NCBI RefSeq assembly: GCF_004337705.1
Contig: NZ_SKBU01000016.1
Span: 1 to 64,000 of the forward strand
Source of the DNA: Rubrobacter taiwanensis
GTDB taxonomy: Bacteria; Actinomycetota; Rubrobacteria; Rubrobacterales; Rubrobacteraceae
Direction of reading: 5' to 3'
DNA length: 64,000 nt
How positions within the stretch are numbered: position 1 is the first letter of the stretch; the number at the start of each line of letters is the position of its first letter. Shown here piece after piece: positions 50,468 to 59,733 of the stretch. The position numbers and the translations under genes are program-made. Below the pieces are notes generated by a model. That model was not told the DNA's origin. It did no database searches and worked only from the letters and a program-made list of their open reading frames with translations.

Positions 50468-52565
50468 CCGCTTCCTTCCCCTTCTCTAGATCAAACAATC
50501 CGGGAACCTGTTCTAGCGCCGCACCGAGCGGCATGCTGTGACCACCTTCAGGAGCCGGAAAGCACCCGAGGGCGCCCGCCACCAGGCAGGCGCGCAGGAA
50601 GTTGCGCCGGTCCGCCTCGCGGAACTCGCCCGTCCCGGAGAGGCGCTCCGTCCAGCGGGCGCAGTGCTCCCGGGCACGCTCCAGCTGCGCGCTGGAGAGA
50701 ACCGGCGGGAGAGCGGGAGGTCCACCCTCGCCCCTCACGGCCACGAAGACCGCATCCCATCTGCTCGCTCCCGCGTGGTTGTGCGGGCCACGGTCTCCGT
50801 TCCCGAGCAGGGGGAAGACCTGTAGGGGGCGCAGAGAAGCCGCAGCCATGGCGCAGGCGAGGGCATGCCAGGCACCGGCGGTGCGGTGCTGGTAGGTAAA
50901 GACCAGCCGGCCGTTCCTCTTCAGAACGCGGGAGATCTCGCGGAAGCTCTCCGCAAGCGAGCGCCCGTACTCCTCGACCGCGCGCGGGCAGCGGCCCGCC
51001 GCGGAGAGGTCGTGTTCGAAGCCGGTGGGGCCATCGCCGGCGGGGGTGAGCCCCAGAAGCTGCATCCAGGGCAGGAAGAAGTCCGAGAGCTCGGAGTAGG
51101 CCACGTTATCCAGGTAGGGCGGATCGGTGAGTACCAGATCGACGCTCTCTCCGGGGAGGACGCTCAGATCGCGGGAGTCGGCGTGCAAGATCCTGGCGGG
51201 AGCGGCAGAGGGGCGGTCGCGCACCTTCCGGAAGCCCCCTTCAAGAAGCGGCTCTTTGGGCTGGCGGGCGAACTCGATAGCCCGCTGCACCTGCCGCACG
51301 GCGTTGGGGAAGGTGCCGCGCCCCGTGCCGTCGAGCCACGGGTTGATCTCGACGGGCCGCGTGACGTGCCGGAAGGCGCGTACGGAGAACAGCGGGGCGA
51401 GGCGGCGCCACCCGAAGGCGTAGTGGGCCATCATGCAGCTGGTCGTCAGGTGATCGCTGAAGGCGAGGGCGAGGCCTTCGCGTTCGGGACCCCGAATCCC
51501 GCCGATCGCCTCGGCCAGAAGCGAGAGGTGCAAAAGCTGGCGGGCGTTGAAGAGCTCCGAGTACCGCTCATATCCGTACCGCAGCAGGCGGTCGTCCGCC
51601 CTCCCCGCGCGCGGGATGCTGCGGGAGGGCACCCATGGGAGGGAGCCGTCCGGCGCGGCGCGCTCCCCAAGCGCACGCCTCGCCGCCGCGAAGCGCCCGT
51701 AATCCTCCTCTGTGGCCGTCCGGAAGCGCCGCCTAAAGAGGGGCACGGGCCTTCCGGGTTCGGGATCGGCCTCCAGGGTCTCCAGTGCGAAGAGCCGCCA
51801 CTGCGGAGGGCGCCCGGTGCGCGCGGCGACGTCGATCAGGCGCTCCCGGTACCCGCAGCCGGGACACCGCACACGCCCGAACCGTACCGGTCCGGCCTCG
51901 ATAGGCGCCGTGATACCGCAGCCGCCGCAGCGTAGCTCGTCCTCCTCCCGGGGCAGCTCCCGCACGGCGTGGCACGAAGGGCAGAACACCCACTGCCTGC
52001 TGCCTTCGGCCTCGTAGGCGAGCCGGTGGTGAGGGTGGGCTTCAAACTCCTCCCCGCAGCCCGCGCAGCGCACCACCTGCACCCAGAAGTAGTGGAGAAC
52101 CGTCCGCTCCCCCTCCGGCGTCCGGGTCCTGTAGTAGGGGGCGAGTCTGCCCCCTACCTCTCGCGCCAGCATCTCCAGCGCCGGCTCCAGGTCGGGGTGA
52201 AGGGCGGCCTGCGTCTCGAAGCGCGTGATGGCGCAGGCCACCGCGTCCACGTCCACCCCGGTCACCTCCGCCCCCAGCCGCCGGGCCTCCACCACCGAGG
52301 TGCCGCCGCCGACGAACGGGTCAAGCACGGTCCTGCCCCGCCAGTAGCGGTCCACACCCTCGTAGTAGGCCGTCCAGAAGTCCCCCTCCTCCGGCAGCGC
52401 CGCGGCCGTCAGCAGGGCGCGGAAGGCGGAGCCGAACCGGCGGGCGAACCACCGGTGCGCCCCGTAGATCGGCCGCGGACGGCGCCCCTCGCGCGCGGCG
52501 ATGCGGGCCAGCTCCTCGACCGGCAGCGATCCGGCATCCAGCATGGTCGTCCGCCCGCCGTTCAA
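50451..52565 (-). CDS. Large zinc-ribbon DNA methyltransferase (DUF1156-like)
   Basis: 704 aa with TTG 52565 (GGGAGA upstream) or ATG 52544 as start. N-terminal P-I-Y-G-A-H-R-W-F-A-R-R resembles DUF1156 methylases. AdoMet motif D-P-F-V-G-G-G-T-S lies near residue 81, and catalytic T-D-P-P-Y-L at ~479 is the amino-methyltransferase (N6-adenine or N4-cytosine) signature. Between them is an insert with at least four C-x2-C zinc knuckles (C-A-G-C, C-P-S-C, C-G-G-C, C-P-G-C). The motif order fits a DNA base methylase. It is coupled to the nuclease-helicase downstream, so the two likely form a modification/cleavage system. Confidence 0.88.
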   Translation of the reverse strand: MNGGRTTMLDAGSLPVEELARIAAREGRRPRPIYGAHRWFARRFGSAFRALLTAAALPEEGDFWTAYYEGVDRYWRGRTVLDPFVGGGTSVVEARRLGAEVTGVDVDAVACAITRFETQAALHPDLEPALEMLAREVGGRLAPYYRTRTPEGERTVLHYFWVQVVRCAGCGEEFEAHPHHRLAYEAEGSRQWVFCPSCHAVRELPREEDELRCGGCGITAPIEAGPVRFGRVRCPGCGYRERLIDVAARTGRPPQWRLFALETLEADPEPGRPVPLFRRRFRTATEEDYGRFAAARRALGERAAPDGSLPWVPSRSIPRAGRADDRLLRYGYERYSELFNARQLLHLSLLAEAIGGIRGPEREGLALAFSDHLTTSCMMAHYAFGWRRLAPLFSVRAFRHVTRPVEINPWLDGTGRGTFPNAVRQVQRAIEFARQPKEPLLEGGFRKVRDRPSAAPARILHADSRDLSVLPGESVDLVLTDPPYLDNVAYSELSDFFLPWMQLLGLTPAGDGPTGFEHDLSAAGRCPRAVEEYGRSLAESFREISRVLKRNGRLVFTYQHRTAGAWHALACAMAAASLRPLQVFPLLGNGDRGPHNHAGASRWDAVFVAVRGEGGPPALPPVLSSAQLERAREHCARWTERLSGTGEFREADRRNFLRACLVAGALGCFPAPEGGHSMPLGAALEQVPGLFDLEKGKEADAAAR

Positions 52566-52648
52566 GCAGCATCTCCCTTCGCGCGCATCTTTTCATTGTG
52601 CCTCTCCGCCCCGGCGCGGGCAAAGGGGTGCGCGCCTAACAGAGACGG

Positions 52649-52654
52649 TACAAT
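52649..52654 (+). promoter_or_regulatory. Possible -10 box of fmdB
   Basis: TACAAT lies 42 nt before the fmdB start in the gap between the divergent methylase and fmdB genes; no good -35 hexamer accompanies it. Confidence 0.3.
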
Positions 52655-52696
52655 AGTGAGTGCGAGGAAAACGAGCGCTGTGAGGTGTTCCCGAAG

Positions 52697-52933
52697 ATGG
52701 CCCTGTACGAGTACAAGTGCCCCGATTGCGAGACCTCTTTCGAGCTGATGCGCTCCATGAGCGCGGCCGACGCTCCGGCCGAGTGTCCGGCCTGCGGCTC
52801 GACCGGGGGCCGGCGGCAGCTCTCCACCTTCACCTCCCTGAAGCCGGGCGGCTCCGAGGGCTTCGCCTACACCCCGGCCACGGAGCGCCTGGGCGGAGGC
52901 TGTTGCGGAGGCTCCTGCGGCTGCGCCCACTAA
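52697..52933 (+). CDS. FmdB-family zinc-ribbon protein
   Basis: 78 aa. N-terminal Y-E-Y-K-C-P-D-C and C-P-A-C-G form the CxxC...CxxC zinc ribbon of FmdB-type regulatory proteins; the tail has a Gly/Cys-rich G-G-C-C-G-G-S-C-G-C that could bind further metal. ATG 52697 has GTGAGG upstream. Family function is poorly known (named for formamidase regulation). The DUF309 frame begins right after its stop, suggesting translational coupling. Confidence 0.9.
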   Translation: MALYEYKCPDCETSFELMRSMSAADAPAECPACGSTGGRRQLSTFTSLKPGGSEGFAYTPATERLGGGCCGGSCGCAH

Positions 52934-52939
52934 CGGCGC

Positions 52940-53330
52940 CATCGCCGCGCGGGACGCAGAGCCGCCCGAGCTCGTCCTGAGGGGCATCGAGGCGTTCAAC
53001 CGGGGCGAGTTCTACGAGTGCCACGAGTATCTGGAGGATGCCTGGCGGGCAGAGACGCGGCCCATCCGCTACCTCTACCAGGGCATCCTGCAGGTGGGTG
53101 TGGCCTTCTACCACCAGAGCAACGGCAACTGGCGCGGAGCCGTGGGCCTGCTGCGCGGCGGCCTGAAGCGCCTGCAGGACTTCGTGCCCGAGGCCCGGGG
53201 AATCGACGTGGAGCGGCTGGTGCGGGAGAGCGAGGCCTGCCTGCGGGAGCTGGAGCGGCTGGGTCCGGAGCGGGTCGGGGAGTTCGATACGTCCATGATC
53301 CCCCGGGTCCGCCTCACGCGCGAGCGCTAG
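52940..53330 (+). CDS. DUF309 domain protein, start not conventional
   Basis: About 130 aa. The family motif G-I-E-A-F-N-R-G-E-F-Y-E-C-H-E-Y-L-E-D-A-W is intact, followed by Y-L-Y-Q-G-I-L-Q-V-G-V-A-F-Y-H. In this frame no ATG, GTG or TTG occurs between the stop inside fmdB (near 52838) and the motif; the first would be GTG 53094, which deletes it. ATC 52940 is an arbitrary early limit and CTG 52977 an alternative; non-AUG initiation by coupling to fmdB, or ribosomal frameshifting, is possible. Function unknown. Confidence 0.7.
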
Positions 53331-53334
53331 GCTG

Positions 53335-53360
53335 CGGCCTCTCCTGCGCGGGAGAGGCCG
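53335..53360 (+). terminator. Hairpin after DUF309 gene
   Basis: CGGCCTCTCC and GGAGAGGCCG form a perfect 10-bp stem with a 6-nt loop, five bases past the DUF309 stop. A T-rich tract is lacking (TGTAGTATA follows), so termination strength is uncertain. TATACT at 53366-53371 may be the -10 box of the kinase gene. Confidence 0.55.
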
Positions 53361-53500
53361 TGTAGTATACTGCTTTCCGGACCACGGGCGGGCGGAAGGG
53401 CGGAAGGTGCGCCGGGGAACAGATTCCCGGCCGTTCCTCCGCCGGCGAACCCTCGAAGAAGATATGCCGCCTTCCTCTCCGGAAGGGCCGGGAGCAGAAC

Positions 53501-56500
53501 ATGCGCAGGCTGGGACAGGTTTTAAAGGACATACCCCTCGGGGACGCGGCCTTGATCTCCGTTCTCGGCCTCCTGGCGTTCGCCCTTGTGGTCAGGTTCG
53601 AGGCGTTCGAGCGCTTCATGCGGTGGTCGGCGCGCCACGAAGATTGGCAGGTAGACGCCCTCCTCGCGCTCATTCCCATAATCTGTGCCTCCTTCGCCGT
53701 CTTCTCGTGGCGCAGGTGGCGGGAGGCCCGGCGCGAGAGCGGGCGGCGCAGAGAGGCCGAGCTGGAGGCGAGGAGGCTCAACGAAGACCTGGAGCGGCTC
53801 GTGGAAGAGCGCACCGCCCGGCTTGAGGCCGGCGTCGCCGAGCTGGAGCGGATGCGGGAGAGGCTGCAGGAGACCGCGCGGAGGCACCGGGCACTGCTGG
53901 AGCAGATCCCGGCAATCGTCTACCAGGAGGATGCCGCCTCCCACGCCCCCTCCTACGTGAGCCCGCAGCTGGAGGAGATCCTGGGCTACACGCCCGAAGA
54001 GTGGATGAACGACCCGGATCTCTGGAGGCGGATCATCCACCCCGAAGACCGGGAGCGCGTGGTGGCCGAGGACGAGCGCACCAACCGGACCGGAGAGCCC
54101 TTCCGGGCCGAGTACCGGGCCTTCAGGAAGGACGGCGGGGAGGTGTGGCTCTGGGACGAGGCCGTGCCGGTAGGGGAGACCGGCGGCCGGCCCGGCTACT
54201 GGCAGGGTGTCATCTTCGACATCACCCGACGCAAGCGGCAGGAGGAGGAGATCCGGAAGCTGAACGCGGAGCTGGAGCGCCGGGTCGAGGAGCGCACAGG
54301 AGAGCTGCGGGAGGCTCTGGAGCGGGAGCGGTCGCTGAAGGAGGCCGCGGCCGCGCTCGTGGCAGCCCCGGACCGGGAGAGCATCTACGCCGCGGCGCTC
54401 GAAGCGGTCCTCCCCTTCGCGGACGTGGCTCCCGGAACCCGGGTGAGCATCTGGTCCGGGACGGCCGATCAGGACACCTGCGTGAGAGCGGCGGGCGACC
54501 GGGCGGAGGAGATCCGGGGCAAAGAGACCTACATCCGCGAGTTCCCCGACCGGTTCCGCACGCCGCTTCTTGAGGGCCGCTCCGTCGAGATCCCTCCCGG
54601 CGAGGTCGTCGGCTTCCGGCACGCCTTCCCCTTCAAGACCAAGCTGGGCGCGCTCTTCATGATCCCCCTCTCCGTCCACGGGGAGCTCCGGGGCAGGATC
54701 GTGGTGGCCAGCGACTCCCCGCTGCCCGGGGAGATCAAGCACGCCCTGGAGATCCTCGGCGCTCAGGTCGCGCTGGCGCTGGAGCGCGCGGACCTGATCG
54801 AAGATCTGTACCGGCGCCGGAGCGAGGAGCGCTTCGCGGCCCTGATCCGGAACTCCTCGGACGTCATCATCATCCTGGGGGAGGATGGCCGCGTGGACTA
54901 CGCGAGCCCCTCGGTGGAGAAGGTGCTGGGGTACGCCCCGGCGGACTTCGCCGCGCGTCCTCCCGCGAGCTTCGTGCATCCGGAGGACGGCGAGCGGCTG
55001 CAGAGCTTCCTCTCCGGAGCTCTGGCGGCCCCCGGGGCCGCAGCATCCGTCGAATTCCGCGTCCGGCACGCGGACGGCTCCTGGCGGCACATCGAGGCGC
55101 GGGCCCACAACATGCTGGAGGAGCCGGCCGTGCGCGGAGTGGTTATCAACTGCCGGGACGTGACGGAGCGCCGGAATGCCGAGGAGCGGCTGCGGGAGAG
55201 CGAGGGCCGCCTGCGGGCGCTCACCGACGCCGCCCTGGAGGGGATCGCCATCACCGAGAACGGCTATATCCTGGAGACCAACCGCGCCTTCAACGAGATG
55301 TTCGGCTATGAAGCTCCGGAGGTCGTGGGGATGTCGGCCCTGGACTTCATGGCTCCGGAGTCGCGCGCGATGGTGCGCAGGAACATTGTGGCGGACTACC
55401 AGAGCTCCTACGAGGCCACCGGGATGAGGAAGGACGGCACGCGCATCGAGCTGGAGATCCACGGCCGGTCCTCGACCTACCGGGGGCGCACCGTTCGCAT
55501 AACCGCCCTCCGCGACATCACCGAGCGCAAGCGGGCCGAGCGGGAGCTCGCGGAGAGGGAGAAGCGCCTGCAGCAGCTGTTCGAGCAGTCCGCCGATGCC
55601 CTGCTGGTGCACGACGCGGACGGCCAGATAGTGGACTGCAACTCGGAGGCCTGCCGCTCGCTGGGCTACACCAAAGAAGAGATGTTGCAGATGAACGTGC
55701 GGGATTTCGCCACCAACCTCGTCTCCCTCGCGGAGAGAGACCGGCAGGAACCGACGCTCTGGCAACGGCTCGTCTCCGGCGGGCAGCGGCGGCCCGGCAT
55801 CCACGTCGGCGAGCACCGGCGCAAGGACGGCACGCGCTTCCCGGTGGAGGTGCGGCTGAGCGCCGTGGACTACGGGGGGCGGCGGATGATCCTCGCCGCC
55901 GCCCGCGACATAACCGAGCGGCAGGAGGCCGAGCGCCGGCTGCGCGAGGCGCACCAGAAGCTGCGCTCCCACGTGGAGAACTCCCCGGTCGGCGTCATCG
56001 AGTGGGACCGGGAGATGCGCATCCTGCAGTGGTCCAAAGGAGCGGAGCACATCTTCGGCTGGCGGGCGGAGGAGGTTCTGGGGCGCAAGATCGGAGAAGA
56101 GGTTCCTCTGATCCACCCGGACGACGCCGGGCCCACCGGAGATGTGGTCTCGTCGCTCCTGACCGGCCGGGAACGGCGGGTCATCTTCGAGAACCGCAAC
56201 CGCACGAAAGACGGCTCGGTGATCCACTGCGAGTGGTACAACTCCGCCCTGCTGGACGAGGCGGGCGAGCTGGTCTCGGTCATGTCCCTGGCGCTGGACA
56301 CGACCGGGCACAAACGGGCGGAGGAAGAGCTGAGGAGAGCCGCGCGGGCGGCCGAAGAGGCCAGCCGCGCCAAGAGCGAGTTCCTGGCCAACATGTCGCA
56401 CGAGATCCGCACCCCCATGAACGGGATTATCGGCATGACCGAGCTCTTGATGCAAACCGATCTCTCAAAAGAGCAGCGCGAGTACGCCGGTACGATCCGC

Positions 56501-58300
56501 GCCTCGGGCGAGGCCCTGCTCGCCGTCCTGAACGACATTCTGGACTTCTCCAAGATAGAGGCCGGCAGGCTCCACCTCGAGAGCCTGGACTTCGATCTCA
56601 GATCCATGGTCGAGGAGGTAACGCAGCTCTTCGCCGCGAGAGCCCACGACAAGCGGCTGGAGCTGGCGAGCTTCGTCGAGCCTGAGCTGCCTTCCCGGGT
56701 GCGGGGGGACCCCTTCCGCATAAGGCAGGTCCTCTCGAACCTGGTCGGGAACGCCATCAAGTTCACCGAAGAAGGGGAGGTGTTCCTGCGCGCCGGCCTC
56801 TCCGAGAGGGACGGAGATGCGCCGGTCGTGCGCTTCGAGGTGCGGGACACGGGGATAGGCATCTCCCCCGAAGCCCGGAGCCGCCTCTTCGAGTCCTTCT
56901 CCCAGGCCGACGCCTCCACCACCCGCCGCTACGGCGGCACGGGCCTGGGTCTCGCCATAAGCCGGCGGCTGGTCGAGATGATGGGCGGCGAGATCGGGGT
57001 CGAGAGCGAGGTCGGCCGGGGGAGCACCTTCTGGTTCACGGTGCCCCTGCCGGAGGCCCGCGGAGAGGGCGGAGCGGAGCGTCCCGCGGCGGAAGGCGGC
57101 GACCGGGATCTCCGGGGGGTGCGCCTGCTGGTCGTGGACGACAACGCTACGAACCGCATGATCCTGGAGCGCCAGAGCGCCTCCTGGGGGATGATCTGCG
57201 CGAGCGCCGCCGGGGCCGCAGAGGCCCTGGAGAAGCTCCGGGAGGCTCACGGGCGGGGCGAGCCCTTCGAGCTGGCCGTTCTGGACATGCAGATGCCGCA
57301 GACGGACGGCCTCGGGCTGGCCCGGGCCATCAAGTCCGACCCGGATCTCGCCGCGACCCGCCTCGTGCTCCTCACCTCTCTGGGCCAGCGGCCGGCGACG
57401 GAGCTCTCCGCGTTCGGCATAGAGGCCTGCCTCACGAAGCCCGTACGCCAGTCCCGGCTCTACAACGTCCTGGCCGCCGTAATAGACGGCGCGGAGCCGC
57501 GGGAGGAGCGTGCGGAGGCCGGGCGGGAGCCTTCCGCCGGCGGCCGGGGCCGGATCCTCATCGTCGAGGACAACCCCGTAAACCAGCGGGTCGCCCTCAG
57601 GATGCTGCAACGGCTGGGCTACGCGGCCGACGTGGCCGAGGACGGCGTCGAAGCGCTCGAAGCCCTCTCCGGCGGTGCCCCCTACGCCGCCGTTCTCATG
57701 GACTGCCAGATGCCCCGCATGGATGGTTATGAGGCGACGCGGGAGATCAGAAAGCGGGAAGAAGGCTCGGGCCGCCGCATACCCATCATCGCGATGACGG
57801 CCCATGCCCTTGCCGGAGAGCGGGAGAAGTGTCTCGCCGCCGGCATGGACGACTACATCGCCAAGCCCGTCAAGCCCGGAGAGCTCGGCGCATTGCTGGC
57901 GCGCTGGGTCCCCGGCGAAGAGGCAGGGGAGGAGCCCGCCGCTCAGCAGGAGCCGCTCGACGGGGAGGTGCTCGAGGGTCTGCGCCAGCTCGGGAGTGCG
58001 GACGAGCCGGGGATTCTGGAGGAGCTCATCTCCATCTTCGTCGAGGATGCCGAAGTCAGGATGGCGGCGCTAAAAGAAGCCTTCGAGCGGGAAGACAGGA
58101 CCTCGCTCAGAGAGGTGTCCCACGCGCTGAAAGGCAGCTCGGCCAACATGGGGGCCGTCAGGATGAGCGAGACCTGCCGGAAGCTGGAAGAGCTTACAGC
58201 CTCGGGAGCACTCGAAGAGATCGGGGAGGCCATTCTGAGGCTCGAAGACGAGTACGAGGCCACCATCGCCGCTCTGAACGCCTACAGAGACAGATCATGA
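53501..58300 (+). CDS. Hybrid sensor histidine kinase with five PAS, GAF, two receivers and Hpt
   Basis: 1599 aa. Two membrane helices (~13-33, ~52-70) and a coiled coil precede PAS1 (~131-250), a GAF domain (~285-430) and PAS2-PAS5 (~440-945). HisKA follows with phospho-His967 in S-H-E-I-R-T-P-M-N-G, then HATPase (N-box N-A-I-K-F-T, D-T-G-I-G-I, G-G-T-G-L-G-L-A). Receiver 1 has Asp in V-L-D-M-Q-M-P and receiver 2 in L-M-D-C-Q-M-P; the C-terminal Hpt has His in S-H-A-L-K-G-S-S-A-N. This is a complete His-Asp-His relay of the BarA type. Its stop overlaps the start of the diguanylate cyclase gene (ATGA), the likely output. Confidence 0.95.
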   Translation: MRRLGQVLKDIPLGDAALISVLGLLAFALVVRFEAFERFMRWSARHEDWQVDALLALIPIICASFAVFSWRRWREARRESGRRREAELEARRLNEDLERLVEERTARLEAGVAELERMRERLQETARRHRALLEQIPAIVYQEDAASHAPSYVSPQLEEILGYTPEEWMNDPDLWRRIIHPEDRERVVAEDERTNRTGEPFRAEYRAFRKDGGEVWLWDEAVPVGETGGRPGYWQGVIFDITRRKRQEEEIRKLNAELERRVEERTGELREALERERSLKEAAAALVAAPDRESIYAAALEAVLPFADVAPGTRVSIWSGTADQDTCVRAAGDRAEEIRGKETYIREFPDRFRTPLLEGRSVEIPPGEVVGFRHAFPFKTKLGALFMIPLSVHGELRGRIVVASDSPLPGEIKHALEILGAQVALALERADLIEDLYRRRSEERFAALIRNSSDVIIILGEDGRVDYASPSVEKVLGYAPADFAARPPASFVHPEDGERLQSFLSGALAAPGAAASVEFRVRHADGSWRHIEARAHNMLEEPAVRGVVINCRDVTERRNAEERLRESEGRLRALTDAALEGIAITENGYILETNRAFNEMFGYEAPEVVGMSALDFMAPESRAMVRRNIVADYQSSYEATGMRKDGTRIELEIHGRSSTYRGRTVRITALRDITERKRAERELAEREKRLQQLFEQSADALLVHDADGQIVDCNSEACRSLGYTKEEMLQMNVRDFATNLVSLAERDRQEPTLWQRLVSGGQRRPGIHVGEHRRKDGTRFPVEVRLSAVDYGGRRMILAAARDITERQEAERRLREAHQKLRSHVENSPVGVIEWDREMRILQWSKGAEHIFGWRAEEVLGRKIGEEVPLIHPDDAGPTGDVVSSLLTGRERRVIFENRNRTKDGSVIHCEWYNSALLDEAGELVSVMSLALDTTGHKRAEEELRRAARAAEEASRAKSEFLANMSHEIRTPMNGIIGMTELLMQTDLSKEQREYAGTIRASGEALLAVLNDILDFSKIEAGRLHLESLDFDLRSMVEEVTQLFAARAHDKRLELASFVEPELPSRVRGDPFRIRQVLSNLVGNAIKFTEEGEVFLRAGLSERDGDAPVVRFEVRDTGIGISPEARSRLFESFSQADASTTRRYGGTGLGLAISRRLVEMMGGEIGVESEVGRGSTFWFTVPLPEARGEGGAERPAAEGGDRDLRGVRLLVVDDNATNRMILERQSASWGMICASAAGAAEALEKLREAHGRGEPFELAVLDMQMPQTDGLGLARAIKSDPDLAATRLVLLTSLGQRPATELSAFGIEACLTKPVRQSRLYNVLAAVIDGAEPREERAEAGREPSAGGRGRILIVEDNPVNQRVALRMLQRLGYAADVAEDGVEALEALSGGAPYAAVLMDCQMPRMDGYEATREIRKREEGSGRRIPIIAMTAHALAGEREKCLAAGMDDYIAKPVKPGELGALLARWVPGEEAGEEPAAQQEPLDGEVLEGLRQLGSADEPGILEELISIFVEDAEVRMAALKEAFEREDRTSLREVSHALKGSSANMGAVRMSETCRKLEELTASGALEEIGEAILRLEDEYEATIAALNAYRDRS

Positions 58301-59235
58301 GGGTTCTGATCGCCGAAGACGACGGCGTCTCGCGCCTCATCCTCGAGAAAGCCCTCCGGAAGTCCGGTCACGAGTGTCTGGCCGCCCGGGACGGAGCCGA
58401 AGCCTGGGAGCTCTACCGGCGCGAGGACGTGGACGTCATCATCAGCGACTGGATGATGCCGGAGATGGATGGTCTGGAGCTCTGCCGCCGGGTGCGGGAA
58501 CACGAATCGTCCCGAGACGGCTACACCTACTTCGTCTTCCTGACCGCGCTCGGGGAGAAGGAGCACCTGCTGGAGGGTATCCGGAGCGGAGCCGACGACT
58601 ACCTCACCAAGCCGCTCGACCGCGAAGAGCTGCAGGTACGCCTCATCGCAGCCTCCCGCGTCACCTCGCTGCACCGGCGGCTCAGCGAGCAGAAAGAGCA
58701 GCTCCGGCGGCTCAACCTCCAGCTCTTCGCGCAGGCCCGCAGAGATCCCCTCACACAGCTCGGCAACCGCCTCCAGCTCCGGGAGGACATAGAGGCCCTG
58801 CGGGGCAAGAACCGGCGCTACGGGCACACCTTCGCGGCCGTCATGTGCGACATAGACCACTTCAAGCCCTACAACGACCTCTACGGGCACCTCAGGGGCG
58901 ACGAGGTCCTGCGCGCCATAGCCGCCACGATAGCCGAAAACTGCCGCAGGGAGGATCTGATCTACCGCTACGGGGGCGAGGAGTTCCTGATCATCCTGCC
59001 CGAGCAGGACCTTGAGAGCGCGGTCCTCGTCGCCGGGCGCCTCCGCGGAGCGGTAGAGCGGCTGGGAATCCCCCACCGGGCCAATGAGCCGCCCGGCGTG
59101 GTGACCATCAGCGCGGGCGTCGCCGCTCTGGAGGCGGACGCAGAGCGGGAGATCGAGGACCTGCTGCGGGAGGCCGACGCCGCCCTCTACCGCGCCAAGG
59201 AAGCCGGACGCAATCGAATCGCTCCCGACCCCTGA
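58297..59235 (+). CDS. Response regulator with GGDEF diguanylate cyclase
   Basis: 312 aa. The receiver (~1-120) has L-I-A-E-D-D, phospho-Asp in I-I-S-D-W-M-M-P and L-T-K-P. A short coiled linker leads to a GGDEF domain with active site Y-G-G-E-E-F and, five residues before it, the product-inhibition I-site R-R-E-D. It should make c-di-GMP upon phosphorylation, with feedback control. The coupled start makes the preceding hybrid kinase its probable phosphodonor (via Hpt). Confidence 0.95.
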   Translation: MRVLIAEDDGVSRLILEKALRKSGHECLAARDGAEAWELYRREDVDVIISDWMMPEMDGLELCRRVREHESSRDGYTYFVFLTALGEKEHLLEGIRSGADDYLTKPLDREELQVRLIAASRVTSLHRRLSEQKEQLRRLNLQLFAQARRDPLTQLGNRLQLREDIEALRGKNRRYGHTFAAVMCDIDHFKPYNDLYGHLRGDEVLRAIAATIAENCRREDLIYRYGGEEFLIILPEQDLESAVLVAGRLRGAVERLGIPHRANEPPGVVTISAGVAALEADAEREIEDLLREADAALYRAKEAGRNRIAPDP

Positions 59236-59244
59236 CCCCCGGCG

Positions 59245-59634
59245 CTACCGCCTCCCCGCGCGCCGGAGCACGGTCCTGAGCCGGGCCGCCAGCTCGTCGG
59301 TACTGAACGGCTTGACTATGTAGTCGTCCACCCCGGCCTCAAGCCCCTCGACCACGTCCCGCTCCCCCCGGCGAGCGGTCAGCATGACCACGGGCAACGC
59401 AGAGATCCTGGGGTCCGGGTTCTCCCTCAGGGCCCGGACCGTCTGCAGGCCGTTCAGCCGGGGCATCAGGCTGTCCACGATCATCAGGTCCGGCGGCTCC
59501 TCCTCGACCCGTTCCAGAGCCTCCCGGCCGTCTTCGGCCTCAACGACCCTGTAGCCGAGCCCCGAGAGCTTCACCGCCACGATGCGCCGGGTGACCCGGT
59601 CGTCGTCCACTACCAGAACCCTGGCCCCCTTCAT
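59245..59634 (-). CDS. Single-domain response regulator (CheY-like)
   Basis: 129 aa: V-V-D-D-D-R at the acidic pocket, phospho-Asp in M-I-V-D-S-L-M-P, T-A-R-R and Y-I-V-K-P-F-S. No output domain. It converges on the diguanylate cyclase gene with a 9-bp gap and may compete for or relay phosphate in the same pathway. Confidence 0.93.
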   Translation of the reverse strand: MKGARVLVVDDDRVTRRIVAVKLSGLGYRVVEAEDGREALERVEEEPPDLMIVDSLMPRLNGLQTVRALRENPDPRISALPVVMLTARRGERDVVEGLEAGVDDYIVKPFSTDELAARLRTVLRRAGRR

Positions 59635-59733
59635 CGCAAGAGCCTCCCCCTCTCTGCGGAAACGCCTTCTGTGGTATCTTCATTCTAGCCGGTGCTTAAG
59701 TTCTGTGCCCTCTGAGCCGATACCGGATAAACG

